Shown here piece after piece: positions 1-7,228 of a stretch of DNA of 14,987 bases. The stretch is taken from the NCBI GenBank assembly GCA_002342665.1, contig DDQK01000016.1:258-15244 (forward strand). Direction: 5' to 3'. The position numbers and the translations under genes are program-made. Each line of letters starts with the position of its first letter. The stretch's first letter is position 1. This DNA is from Prevotella sp. UBA2444 (GTDB taxonomy: Bacteria > Bacteroidota > Bacteroidia > Bacteroidales > Bacteroidaceae). The notes under the pieces were generated by a model, which was not told the DNA's origin, made no database searches, and was given only the letters and a program-made list of their open reading frames with translations.

Positions 1-572
1 AAGTCAGGATGACTCTCAGGACCAAACCAGTCGAAGGTGCCGCCCATGTCGAGCTCTTTCTCAGTAGCCATATCGAAGAGCGTCAGGTCGACGGTGGAGC
101 CCCGGGTGTGGCCGCTCTTCTCATAGATATACTCCTGCTCGAAGAGGACGCTCTTGTCGAGGTCGGGATAGAAGTACTGCTTCATCTGCGTGGCAGAGAG
201 GTCGGCAGCCCAGCGCACGAAATGGTCGACGGCCTTCTGGGGGCGATAGGCATCGTAGATTTTCAGCCGGTAGCCCTGCTGGCGCAGGTCGTCGCTGATG
301 GCGCGGAGACTGTCGGCAGCCTTCTTCGTAAGCAAGGCCGTGGGCTCCAGATAGCCGTCGATACGCTGGCCCACGAAGTTGTAGGTGCCGAAATAGCGAA
401 TCTCGAGGATGGCGTCGGGCACGGCATCAGTCAGGGTGACAAACTGACTGCTGTCGTCGGTGGGCGACACTGCCACGGGATTGTCGTCGCTACTGTTGCT
501 GCAGGTTAACACAGCGGCTCCACAGACAACGAGGAGAGCGATAGTAGAAATCCAAAGAAATTTCCTGTTCAT
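1..572 (-). CDS. VanX-like D-alanyl-D-alanine dipeptidase (M15D family), lipoprotein, 3' end missing
   Basis: This reading frame starts with ATG at 572 and stays open to the left edge, giving about 190 residues. Residues 1-24 form a lipoprotein-type signal: a positive start (MNRK), a hydrophobic stretch, then VLTC with Cys24. The Thr before the Cys is unusual for a lipobox. Serine and aspartate residues follow at once (SNSSDD), resembling the surface-export signal described for Bacteroidota lipoproteins. The catalytic part shows the M15D pattern: YDAYRP (Arg110, equivalent to the transition-state Arg of VanX), SGHTRGSTVDLTL with probable zinc ligands His155 and Asp162, and a VanX-like DMGGTFDWF. 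The third zinc ligand and the catalytic Glu should lie beyond the edge. Family members cleave D-Ala-D-Ala. Outside vancomycin-resistance clusters they are thought to recycle cell-wall dipeptide. No vanH/vanA neighbour is visible, so resistance should not be assumed. Its substrate is inferred from the family. Confidence 0.85.
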   Translation of the reverse strand, partial: MNRKFLWISTIALLVVCGAAVLTCSNSSDDNPVAVSPTDDSSQFVTLTDAVPDAILEIRYFGTYNFVGQRIDGYLEPTALLTKKAADSLRAISDDLRQQGYRLKIYDAYRPQKAVDHFVRWAADLSATQMKQYFYPDLDKSVLFEQEYIYEKSGHTRGSTVDLTLFDMATEKELDMGGTFDWFGPESHPD

Positions 573-588
573 AATCAGCTAATACTTA

Positions 589-606
589 ATTTTTGCATGC
601 AAAAAT
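589..606. repeat. 18-bp perfect palindrome overlapping the VanX-like promoter
   Basis: ATTTTTGCATGCAAAAAT is identical on both strands. It covers most of the -7 box and the predicted transcription start of the minus-strand gene. It could be an operator, or a chance product of A/T-rich sequence around GCATGC. No regulator gene is visible in the window. Confidence 0.6.
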
Positions 607-631
607 ACACATATTATTCCATATACGCAAA
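600..631 (-). promoter_or_regulatory. Bacteroidota-type promoter for the VanX-like gene
   Basis: Read on the minus strand, TTTG (628-631) is followed by exactly 20 bp and then TATTTTTG (600-607). This fits the -33 TTTG and -7 TAnnTTTG consensus. It predicts a transcript start near 593 and a short leader of about 20 nt before the ATG at 572. Confidence 0.75.
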
Positions 632-648
632 GAAACAAGGGCTAAAAC

Positions 649-679
649 TTGCCGTATCGCAATTTTTTTCTTATCTTTG
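649..679 (+). promoter_or_regulatory. Bacteroidota-type promoter for metY-gdhA-rlpA
   Basis: TTG (649-651), a 20-bp spacer and TATCTTTG (672-679) match the Bacteroidota promoter pattern. The predicted transcript start is near 685, leaving a leader of about 25 nt before the ATG at 709. That is too short for a riboswitch. It also rules out the in-frame ATG at 649, which lies within the -33 element. Confidence 0.75.
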
Positions 680-708
680 CACCAAATATTACAACCTACA
701 TATCACAC

Positions 709-1992
709 ATGGAAAAGAAACTAAGGCAGGGTTCGCTCTGCGTACAGGCCGGATATAAGGCCAAGAATGGAGAACCAATAGAGTTGCCCATCGTCCAGTC
801 GACGACATTCAAGTACGACGACTCGGACGAGATGGCGCAGTTGTTTGACCTGAAAAAGGAAGGCTATTTCTACACCCGTCTGCAGAACCCGACCAACGAT
901 GCCGTGGCGGCGAAGATAGCAGCACTGGAAGGCGGTGTGGGAGCCGTGCTGACCTCAAGCGGGCAGGCAGCCAACTTCTATGCACTCTTCAACATCTGCG
1001 AGGCTGGCGACCACTTCGTCACCTCGAACGAGATATACGGCGGCACGTTCAACCTCTTCGGCGTGACGCTCAGGAAACTGGGTATCGAGTGTACCTTCGT
1101 ATCGCCCGAGGCCAGCGACGAGGAGATACAGGCTGCCTTCCGTCCCAACACGAAGGCCCTCTTCGGAGAGACCATCACCAACCCGGGCTGCGCAGTGCTC
1201 GACATCGAGAGGTTTGCCAAGATAGCCCATAAGAACGGTGTGCCCCTGATCATCGACAACACCTTCGCCACCCCCATCAACTGCCGGCCCTTCGAGTGGG
1301 GAGCCGACATCGTGACCCACAGCACCACCAAGTATATGGACGGACTGGCCACACAGGTGGGCGGCTGCGTGGTGGACAGCGGCAACTTCCCCTGGCTCGA
1401 CTATGCCGGCAAGTTCCCCGGACTGTGCACGCCCGACGAGTCGTACCACGGCCTGACCTACGTCAAGGCGTTCGGCAAGATGGGCTACACCACCAAGCTG
1501 GTGGCACAGCTGATGCGCGACCTGGGCTCGATACCCGCTCCGCAGAACTCATTCCTGCTGAACCTCGGACTGCAGACCCTGCACCTGCGCATGGCCCAGC
1601 ACTGCCGGAACGCACAGCGGGTGGCAGAATTCCTGCACGACTGCCCGAAGGTGGCCTGGGTACACTACTGCGGACTGAAGGACGACCCCTACTATGAACA
1701 GGGACAGAAATACCTGCCTCAGGGTTCGTGCGGCGTCATCGCCTTCGGACTGAAGGGCACCCGCGAGACAGCCATCAAGTGGATGGACTCGCTGGAGATG
1801 ATCAACATCGTGACCCACGTGGCCGATGCCCGTACCTGCGTGCTGCATCCGGCCAGCCATACCCACCGCCAGCTCAGCGACGAACAGCTCAGAGAGGCCG
1901 GCGTGGCCCCCGACCTGATCCGTCTCTCCGTTGGCATCGAGGACGTGGAGGACATCCTCGACGATATCCGTCAGGCACTGGAGAAAATTTAA
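709..1992 (+). CDS. metY: O-acetylhomoserine sulfhydrylase (aminocarboxypropyltransferase)
   Basis: This is a 427-residue PLP enzyme of the Cys/Met-metabolism family. It is expected to join O-acetylhomoserine and sulfide to make homocysteine for methionine synthesis in the cytoplasm. Visible family features are YTRLQNPT (Tyr55 and Arg57, phosphate contact from the partner subunit), TSSGQAA near 82-88, IIDNTFATP with Asp183 facing the PLP ring nitrogen, and THSTTKYMDG with Lys208 as the Schiff-base lysine. The C-terminus RLSVGIEDVEDILDDI is also typical. The segment with TPDESYHGL near 240-250 and the length of about 427 favour MetY over the shorter MetB/MetC (about 380-400). ATG 709 (MEKKLRQG) is chosen because the promoter ends at 679 and the family begins with this region. 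gdhA follows after 21 nt without an obvious promoter. A role as O-acetylserine sulfhydrylase is also possible. Confidence 0.92.
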   Translation: MEKKLRQGSLCVQAGYKAKNGEPIELPIVQSTTFKYDDSDEMAQLFDLKKEGYFYTRLQNPTNDAVAAKIAALEGGVGAVLTSSGQAANFYALFNICEAGDHFVTSNEIYGGTFNLFGVTLRKLGIECTFVSPEASDEEIQAAFRPNTKALFGETITNPGCAVLDIERFAKIAHKNGVPLIIDNTFATPINCRPFEWGADIVTHSTTKYMDGLATQVGGCVVDSGNFPWLDYAGKFPGLCTPDESYHGLTYVKAFGKMGYTTKLVAQLMRDLGSIPAPQNSFLLNLGLQTLHLRMAQHCRNAQRVAEFLHDCPKVAWVHYCGLKDDPYYEQGQKYLPQGSCGVIAFGLKGTRETAIKWMDSLEMINIVTHVADARTCVLHPASHTHRQLSDEQLREAGVAPDLIRLSVGIEDVEDILDDIRQALEKI

Positions 1993-2013
1993 CCTTTTTA
2001 ATTATAAAAGCTT

Positions 2014-3348
2014 ATGGAAGTAAACAAAATCATGCATGACCTGGAGCTTAAGCATCCAGGAGAACTGGAGTACCTACAGGCAGTAAGAGAAGTACTGGAA
2101 TCCATCAAGGATGTGTATAACCAGCATCCCGAGTTTGAGAAGGCGAAAATCATAGAGCGCATCGTGGAGCCCGAGCGTATCATCACCTTCCGCGTGCCCT
2201 GGGTCGACGACAAGGGCGAAGTGCAGGTGAATCTGGGCTACCGCGTGCAGTTCAACAGCGCTATCGGCCCCTACAAGGGCGGACTGCGCTTCCACTCGTC
2301 GGTGAACCTGAGCATCCTGAAATTCCTCGGCTTTGAGCAGACCTTCAAGAATGCACTCACCACGCTGCCCATGGGTGGCGGCAAGGGAGGCTCCGACTTC
2401 AGCATACGGGGCAAGAGCAACAACGAAGTGATGAAGTTCTGTCAGGCATTCATGACCGAGCTCTACCGGCACATCGGTCCCGACGAGGACGTGCCCGCCG
2501 GCGACATCGGTGTGGGAGCCCGCGAGATAGGCTATCTGTACGGACAGTACAAGAAACTGACCCACCAGTTCCAAGGCGTGCTGACCGGCAAGGGCCTGGA
2601 ATGGGGTGGCTCCATCCTGCGCCCGGAGGCAACGGGCTACGGCGCACTCTACTTCGTGAACCAGATGCTGACGGAACACGGCCTCGACATCAAGGGTAAG
2701 ACCGTTGCACTCTCCGGCTTCGGCAACGTGGCCTGGGGTGCTGCCAAGAAGGCCACCGAACTGGGAGCCAAGGTGATCACCATCAGCGGCCCAGACGGCT
2801 ATATCTACGACCCCGCCGGACTAGATGCCGAGAAGATTGAATATATGCTGGAGCTGCGCGCCTCGGGCAATGACGTCTGCGAACCTTATGCCGAGGAGTT
2901 CGACGGTGCTACATTCTATAAGGACAAGAGGCCTTGGGAACAGAAGGCTGACATCTATCTGCCCTGTGCCACCCAGAACGAGCTGAACGGCGAGGATGCC
3001 GACAGGATACTGGCACACAAGCCTCTCTGCGTGGCAGAGGTGTCGAACATGGGTTGCACGGCAGAGGCCGTCGAGAAGTTCGTCGCCGCCCGTCAGCTGT
3101 TTGCACCGGGCAAGGCGGTGAATGCAGGCGGCGTGGCTACCTCGGGCCTGGAGATGACGCAGAACTCTGAGCGCATCTCATGGACTGGTGAGGAAGTAGA
3201 CCGCATGCTGCACCAGATTATGTCGAACATCCACGGCCAGTGCGTGAAGTACGGCAAGGAAGGTGACTACATCAACTATGTGAAAGGTGCCAACGTGGCT
3301 GGCTTCATGAAGGTGGCCAAGGCTATGATGGCACAAGGCATCGTATGA
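2014..3348 (+). CDS. gdhA: Glutamate dehydrogenase, probably NADP-dependent
   Basis: This is a complete 444-residue GDH of the hexameric bacterial class. It catalyses reversible reductive amination of 2-oxoglutarate with ammonium to glutamate in the cytoplasm. The substrate domain has [10 protein letters not shown] (Lys88), [11 protein letters not shown] (Lys112), [11 protein letters not shown] (catalytic Lys124) and PAGDIGVG (Asp164). The dinucleotide fold shows [10 protein letters not shown] near 234-243. NADP preference is inferred from similarity to the assimilatory 444-450 residue enzymes; the region after the second Rossmann strand ([11 protein letters not shown]) lacks the acidic residue typical of NAD-specific forms. 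Start 2014 ([10 protein letters not shown]) gives the normal length; Met7 at 2032 is the alternative. It sits 21 nt after metY and overlaps the next gene by 4 nt (ATGA), which suggests co-transcription and coupling. Ammonium assimilation is the expected role. Confidence 0.95.
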   Translation: MEVNKIMHDLELKHPGELEYLQAVREVLESIKDVYNQHPEFEKAKIIERIVEPERIITFRVPWVDDKGEVQVNLGYRVQFNSAIGPYKGGLRFHSSVNLSILKFLGFEQTFKNALTTLPMGGGKGGSDFSIRGKSNNEVMKFCQAFMTELYRHIGPDEDVPAGDIGVGAREIGYLYGQYKKLTHQFQGVLTGKGLEWGGSILRPEATGYGALYFVNQMLTEHGLDIKGKTVALSGFGNVAWGAAKKATELGAKVITISGPDGYIYDPAGLDAEKIEYMLELRASGNDVCEPYAEEFDGATFYKDKRPWEQKADIYLPCATQNELNGEDADRILAHKPLCVAEVSNMGCTAEAVEKFVAARQLFAPGKAVNAGGVATSGLEMTQNSERISWTGEEVDRMLHQIMSNIHGQCVKYGKEGDYINYVKGANVAGFMKVAKAMMAQGIV

Positions 3349-4025
3349 GGTGGAGCCGGTACATATGGCTACTGGCTATCTCTATTAGCCTTACCACTCT
3401 GGCACAAGTCCAGAGTGGCAAGGCTTCATTCTATCCAAAGAAGTTCTCCGGCCGCAGGACTGCCAGCGGCGAGCGCCTGCACCACGACTCGCTCACCTGT
3501 GCCCATCGCACCTACCCCTTCGGCACAAGACTCAAGGTGACCAATCCCGCCAACGGACAGAGTGTCATCGTAAGAGTCACCGACAGAGGGCCATACGTGA
3601 AAGGGCGTATCATCGACCTCTCCGTGAGGGCTGCCAGGGAACTTGGCATTATCTCGCAGGGCATCGCACCCGTCATCGTCGAGAGATTCAGTCCGGCAGT
3701 AGTGCCCTTCGCACCTGACGAAACCATCGAACTGCCCGACTTCGAGATCAGTACCAACGAAGGTGCCGACAGCAAGCCCATCTGGGTGGAGATGCGCGAA
3801 CAAGAGAAGCGCAAACAACTACAGAAGCAGCTGGAACAGGAACAGCTGAAACGCGAAGAAGAGGCAAGGGCTGCCATGATGCAGAAACATCAGGAACAGG
3901 AAAAGCATACCGTCATTGAGACACATAAGAAAGACGACACGCTGGACGAGATTAACAGCAGTCCCAACAAGTCGAAAGCATATATGAAAAGAGCAGCCAC
4001 CCACCATAACCGAAACAAGCGATGA
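3345..4025 (+). CDS. RlpA-like double-psi beta-barrel protein with a charged coiled-coil tail
   Basis: The 226-residue product has a Sec-type signal (residues 1-20, probable cleavage after TTLA) and no lipobox Cys, so it is predicted to be soluble in the periplasm. Residues about 24-114 form the RlpA double-psi beta-barrel: [32 protein letters not shown] and [18 protein letters not shown]. The three residues important in Pseudomonas RlpA, a lytic transglycosylase for peptide-free glycan, are present as Glu43, His54 and Asp80. Lytic activity is therefore plausible but inferred. The usual C-terminal SPOR domain is absent. Instead residues about 149-187 are rich in Glu, Gln, Lys and Arg and look like a coiled coil, followed by a basic tail (HHNRNKR). 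The ATG overlaps the gdhA stop by 4 nt, so translation is probably coupled. The stop lies inside the hairpin at 4006-4054. Confidence 0.88.
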   Translation: MRWSRYIWLLAISISLTTLAQVQSGKASFYPKKFSGRRTASGERLHHDSLTCAHRTYPFGTRLKVTNPANGQSVIVRVTDRGPYVKGRIIDLSVRAARELGIISQGIAPVIVERFSPAVVPFAPDETIELPDFEISTNEGADSKPIWVEMREQEKRKQLQKQLEQEQLKREEEARAAMMQKHQEQEKHTVIETHKKDDTLDEINSSPNKSKAYMKRAATHHNRNKR

Positions 4026-4054
4026 GAATGATTCCCATCGCTTGTTTCAGTTAT
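4006..4054. terminator. Interrupted hairpin at the convergent junction, probable bidirectional terminator
   Basis: The arms 4012-4024 and 4036-4048 (GAAACAAGCGATG and its complement) pair over 13 bp. Five more pairs lie outside (4006-4010 with 4050-4054) and three inside (4026-4028 with 4032-4034), separated by symmetric one-base mismatches and closed by a 3-nt loop. The left arm contains the stop codon of the RlpA-like gene; the right arm ends 14 nt after the stop of the opposing lipoprotein gene. There is no long T-run, so intrinsic termination is likely but not certain. Confidence 0.7.
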
Positions 4055-4067
4055 AGCGGTTGCGACA

Positions 4068-4874
4068 TCAGTGCTTGCGAGTCGTAATAGGAAACTCCCG
4101 TGCCTGGGAGGAAATTTCCTTGTTGGCCTGCATCACCCCAATGCGGATAACGGCCTCGCCATCGCGCAATCCGTTGTCTGCCTTGATGGTGGCAGTATAG
4201 CGGATGCCCTTGCCTGGCAGGATGCTCTCCACCATCACATTCTGAGACACGTGGATGTGCTTATTGCCGGTCACCTCTGCCACAGTCGGCAGCACGCGGT
4301 ACATTGGCTTCGAGGAATTGTTGTATATCTCGAACACCATACGGGCCTCTTCTCCGCGTACCAGCACGCCGTCACGGCTGGCATCGACCAGACGGGGATT
4401 GCGGATCTCAGGGGCAGAACGGATCTCGAGGGTTGTGGGAGCTTTGGTATTCTCTGTTGAAGAGAAATCCTCGCCGAACCCGTAGAGACGGTCATCACCG
4501 CCATTGTTGGCATCGAAACCACTATCGTCACTGCTTTGTGGGGTGTCCTGCTGATACTGATAGTCACGCTCCTGCTCAGAACGCTCCTGCATGCGACGCT
4601 CACGGGCTTCCAGACGGCGTTCACGATACTCCTCATACCGCTCTGCCTGGGCCTTGTCGGCTGCAGCACCGATAGCAGCACCTACCGCCGCTCCGCCAGC
4701 CATGCCTATCAATGTACCGACATCGCTGCCTCGCCAACCACCAGAGATGCCACCAACGGCTGAACCAATGATGGAACCAAACATACCGCCGGCATAAGCA
4801 CCAGAGCCAGTATACGTGCCACAGCTGCTCAACAAGAGCACTGCGCCCACCGAGATAACAAGAATCTTCTTCAT
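4068..4874 (-). CDS. Glycine-zipper lipoprotein of unknown function
   Basis: The 268-residue product starts with MKKILVIS and a hydrophobic core ending in LLSSC, so Cys18 should be lipidated. No acidic stretch follows the Cys, so an inward-facing outer-membrane position is more likely than surface display. Residues about 24-72 are a glycine-zipper region with repeated small residues (GGMFGSIIGSAVGG, GMAGGAAVGAAIGAAA), which tends to pack as membrane-associated helices. Residues about 73-108 are strongly charged (Glu/Arg) and helix-like. A low-complexity Asp/Ser/Asn linker follows, then about 148-268 reads like a beta-rich, immunoglobulin-like domain. I do not recognise a specific function. 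ATG 4874 is preferred to a GTG at 4883 because an AGGTG sequence (4881-4885) lies 6 nt upstream of it and the signal peptide begins there. It has its own promoter and lies between two hairpins, so it is probably monocistronic. Confidence 0.85.
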   Translation of the reverse strand: MKKILVISVGAVLLLSSCGTYTGSGAYAGGMFGSIIGSAVGGISGGWRGSDVGTLIGMAGGAAVGAAIGAAADKAQAERYEEYRERRLEARERRMQERSEQERDYQYQQDTPQSSDDSGFDANNGGDDRLYGFGEDFSSTENTKAPTTLEIRSAPEIRNPRLVDASRDGVLVRGEEARMVFEIYNNSSKPMYRVLPTVAEVTGNKHIHVSQNVMVESILPGKGIRYTATIKADNGLRDGEAVIRIGVMQANKEISSQAREFPITTRKH

Positions 4875-4902
4875 AATCGTCACCTTTTAATGTTTCACGT
4901 TG

Positions 4903-4934
4903 CAAAGATAGACAATAATTTGCAAACAGCCAAA
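4903..4934 (-). promoter_or_regulatory. Bacteroidota-type promoter for the glycine-zipper lipoprotein gene
   Basis: On the minus strand TTTG (4931-4934), a spacer of exactly 20 bp and TATCTTTG (4903-4910) match the phylum consensus. The predicted leader is about 25 nt. The element lies downstream of the terminator-like hairpin that ends the ribosomal operon, which suggests independent expression. Confidence 0.8.
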
Positions 4935-4995
4935 GGGAAAATCCCCAAAACTGAATAGGGAAAACCCTTTTTGCTACAACCGAAAGAAACAAAGA

Positions 4996-5022
4996 AGCCC
5001 GCACCTCAAAGAGATGCGGGCT
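4996..5022 (-). terminator. Probable terminator of the ribosomal-protein/rpoA operon
   Basis: Read on the minus strand, AGCCCGCATCTC pairs with GAGGTGCGGGCT over 12 bp around a TTT loop, 22 nt after the rplQ stop. One pair is G-U in the minus transcript but would be a C-A mismatch in the plus transcript, so the stem is better in the minus direction. A moderately T-rich stretch (TCTTTGTTTCTTT) follows. Confidence 0.8.
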
Positions 5023-5044
5023 CACCATATAGAGTAGATTGAGC

Positions 5045-5569
5045 TTATTCAGCCTTTGCCTCCTCAGCAGGAGCAGCCTCCTGAGCAGGAGCTTTCTCCT
5101 CGGCGGGAGCCTCTGCCTTTGCCTCCTCAGCGGGAGCAGCCTCGGCCTTTGCACCGCCACCACGACGGCTACGACGGGTCTTCTTCTTACCAGCGTCCTT
5201 AGCCATTTCGGGATCGAAGTCTACCAGCTCGATGAAGCACACCTGAGCAGCATCGCCCTGACGAGTACCGAGCTTGATGATACGGGTGTAACCACCGGGA
5301 CGATCGCCAACCTTCTCAGCCACCTCACCAAAGAGAAGCTTGATGGCTTCCTTGTTCTGCAGATAGCTGAAAACTACGCGGCGCGAATTGGTAGAGTCGT
5401 CCTTGGCCTTCGTGATAAGAGGCTCGACGTACTTCTTCAAGGCCTTAGCCTTGGCAACGGTCGTAGTGATTCTTTTGTGCGTAATCAGCGAGACGGCCAT
5501 GTTAGCAAGCATGGCACTGCGGTGACTGGCAGTACGACCGAGATGATTGAATTTCTTATTATGTCTCAT
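5045..5569 (-). CDS. rplQ: 50S ribosomal protein L17 with an Ala/Glu-rich C-terminal extension
   Basis: Residues 1 to about 120 are a normal L17 core ([20 protein letters not shown], then [21 protein letters not shown], and [17 protein letters not shown]), which binds 23S rRNA near the exit-tunnel rim. A basic segment follows ([12 protein letters not shown], about 128-139), then 35 residues made almost only of Ala, Glu, Pro and Lys, with PAEEAKAE appearing twice. The total of 174 residues compares with about 127 in E. coli. Longer L17 proteins are common in Bacteroidota; the exact tail probably varies between species. It is the last gene of the operon, 45 nt after rpoA and 22 nt before the terminator hairpin. 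The tail's role is unknown. Confidence 0.97.
   Translation of the reverse strand: MRHNKKFNHLGRTASHRSAMLANMAVSLITHKRITTTVAKAKALKKYVEPLITKAKDDSTNSRRVVFSYLQNKEAIKLLFGEVAEKVGDRPGGYTRIIKLGTRQGDAAQVCFIELVDFDPEMAKDAGKKKTRRSRRGGGAKAEAAPAEEAKAEAPAEEKAPAQEAAPAEEAKAE
5052..5143. repeat. Near-identical 29-nt direct repeats in the rplQ tail
   Basis: Positions 5052-5080 and 5115-5143 are the same except for one base (5069 versus 5132). The offset is 63 nt, exactly 21 codons, so both copies encode the same Ala/Glu peptide. This suggests in-frame duplication or slippage as the origin of the tail. Confidence 0.85.
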
Positions 5570-5614
5570 TTTTCTTGTTTCGTTTTATTGGGCATTCGGC
5601 ATGTCCTCACAGAC

Positions 5615-6607
5615 TTACTCCTTGTCCAGTTTATACTTTGAAATGTCAGTTCCAAACGACAGATTCAGACTCTCGAGCAAATCATCAAGCTCCGTGAGCG
5701 ATTTCTTACCGAAGTTGCGGAACTTCAGAAGGTCGGTCTTGTTGTACTGCACCAGATCACCGAGTGTCTCAACATCAGCAGCCTTCAGACAGTTCAGCGC
5801 ACGAACAGAGAGGTTCATGTCGACAAGACGTGTCTTGAGCAACTGACGCATGTGCAGAATCTCCTCATCAAACTCCTGGTTGCTCTCCATTTCAGAAGCC
5901 TCAAGCGTGATCTTCTCATCAGAGAACAGCATGAAGTGATAAATGAGAATCTTGGCAGCCTCCTTCAGGGCGTCCTTCGGGTGTATGGAACCGTCCGTCG
6001 TCACTTCCAGCACAAGCTTATCATAGTCGGTCTTCTGCTCAACACGATAAGGCTCTACGCTGTACTTGACGTTACGGATGGGGGTGTAAATAGAGTCGAT
6101 TGCGATTACGTTCACATCGGTGCAGAACTCGCGATTCTCATCAGCGGGTACATAGCCGCGACCTTTGTTGATCGTAAGGTCAATCTGCATCGAGGCTTTG
6201 GAATCTAAATGACAAATCACCAAATCGGGATTCAGCACCTCAAATCCAGTCAGATACTTGCCGATATCACCGGCTTTGAATTCGGTAGAATTCTCGACCG
6301 TGATACTGACTTTCTCGTTCTCGAATTCTTCTACTACTTGCTTGAACCTAACTTGCTTCAGGTTCAAGATAATGTTGGTCACATCTTCCTTTACGCCGGG
6401 TACGGATGAGAACTCATGCTCAACACCACCGATCTTGATGGTATTGATGGCATAGCCCTCAAGCGACGACAGAAGAATGCGGCGGAGGGCGTTACCAATG
6501 GTCACGCCGAATCCTGGCTCCAAGGGACGAAATTCGAACTTGCCGAACTTGTCGGAAGCCTCCAACATTACGACTTTGTCAGGTTTTTGAAATGCTAATA
6601 TCGCCAT
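5615..6607 (-). CDS. rpoA: DNA-directed RNA polymerase subunit alpha
   Basis: The 330-residue length matches the family. The N-terminal domain (about 1-235) contains the dimerisation and assembly motif [20 protein letters not shown] at 32-51. A linker rich in acidic residues (about 236-250) leads to the C-terminal domain (about 255-320). There [12 protein letters not shown] carries Arg269 and Asn272, matching DNA-contact residues Arg265 and Asn268 of E. coli alpha, and [16 protein letters not shown] carries the second helix-hairpin-helix contact. The subunit scaffolds beta and beta' and binds UP elements and activators. It starts 12 nt after rpsD, as in the alpha operon of many bacteria. The C-terminus [11 protein letters not shown] is slightly extended. 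Confidence 0.98.
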   Translation of the reverse strand: MAILAFQKPDKVVMLEASDKFGKFEFRPLEPGFGVTIGNALRRILLSSLEGYAINTIKIGGVEHEFSSVPGVKEDVTNIILNLKQVRFKQVVEEFENEKVSITVENSTEFKAGDIGKYLTGFEVLNPDLVICHLDSKASMQIDLTINKGRGYVPADENREFCTDVNVIAIDSIYTPIRNVKYSVEPYRVEQKTDYDKLVLEVTTDGSIHPKDALKEAAKILIYHFMLFSDEKITLEASEMESNQEFDEEILHMRQLLKTRLVDMNLSVRALNCLKAADVETLGDLVQYNKTDLLKFRNFGKKSLTELDDLLESLNLSFGTDISKYKLDKE

Positions 6608-6619
6608 TAATTTAATGAT

Positions 6620-7228
6620 TTAGTTCTTAGAGTACAACTCAACGATTAACTGCTCCTTGATATTCTCGGGGATGTCAGCGCGCTCCGGCTTATGCAGGAA
6701 CTTACCGCTCTTAGAGTTCTCATCCCACTCGATCCAAGGATACTTGCTGTGGTTGAAACCAGCGAGAGCGGCCTCGATGACCTCGAGCGACTTAGACTTC
6801 TCGCGAACGGCGACAATCATACCGGGCTTCACAGCGAAAGAGGGGATGTTAACCACCTGACCATCAACAGTGATATGCTTGTGACCAACAAGCTGACGGG
6901 CAGCAGCGCGGGTGGGAGCAATACCAAGACGGAACACTACGTTGTCGAGTCGACTCTCAAGGTTCTGCAACAGAACCTCACCGGTGATACCGTCGGCCTT
7001 GGCAGCCTTCTCAAACATATTACGGAACTGACGCTCAAGCACACCGTATGTATACTTGGCCTTCTGCTTCTCTGCCAGCATGACTGCGTACTCCGACTGC
7101 TTGCGGCGACGGTTATTGCCATGCTGTCCCGGGGGGAAGTTCCTACGGGACAAAACTTTGTCCGGGCCGAAGATGGCTTCTCCAAATCGGCGGGCAATTT
7201 TTGATTTCGGTCCTAAATATCTTGCCAT
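6620..7228 (-). CDS. rpsD: 30S ribosomal protein S4, zinc-free form
   Basis: The 202-residue protein begins [20 protein letters not shown] and contains FPPGQHG (31-37) and the S4 RNA-binding domain at about 92-150 ([20 protein letters not shown] onward). It nucleates 16S rRNA 5'-domain assembly and, in E. coli, represses the alpha operon. The N-terminal region lacks the four cysteines that bind zinc in Bacillus and Thermus S4, so this is the Cys-free form. ATG 7228 is chosen because residues upstream (an open frame from 7288) are unlike S4 and cover an A/T-rich repetitive spacer. The 99-nt gap to rpsK is long for this operon and contains direct repeats. Confidence 0.97.
   Translation of the reverse strand: MARYLGPKSKIARRFGEAIFGPDKVLSRRNFPPGQHGNNRRRKQSEYAVMLAEKQKAKYTYGVLERQFRNMFEKAAKADGITGEVLLQNLESRLDNVVFRLGIAPTRAAARQLVGHKHITVDGQVVNIPSFAVKPGMIVAVREKSKSLEVIEAALAGFNHSKYPWIEWDENSKSGKFLHKPERADIPENIKEQLIVELYSKN

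Noticed and set aside
9..509. Plus-strand open frame of 166 codons at the left edge
   Set aside because: It lies opposite the VanX-like gene, which has clear motifs, a signal peptide and a promoter. The plus-strand frame shows no recognisable motif.
1..572. Vancomycin-resistance cluster
   Set aside because: Only a VanX-like gene is visible, with no vanH, vanA or vanRS neighbours. Lone M15D enzymes are widespread and need not give resistance.
649..708. In-frame 20-residue N-terminal extension of MetY from ATG 649
   Set aside because: It lies within the promoter (-33 at 649-651, -7 at 672-679), encodes residues unlike MetY, and the family begins near MEKKLRQG at 709.
600..708. SAM riboswitch or other leader RNA before metY
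   Set aside because: The promoter position leaves a leader of only about 25 nt, too short for any known SAM riboswitch.
955..1449. Minus-strand open frames inside metY, gdhA and rlpA
   Set aside because: They are antisense shadows of GC-rich codon usage in well-supported genes and show no motifs or promoters.
4536..5163. Plus- and minus-strand frames overlapping the glycine-zipper gene and rplQ
   Set aside because: They read as Arg/Ala-rich low-complexity peptides, a result of out-of-frame reading of repetitive codons.
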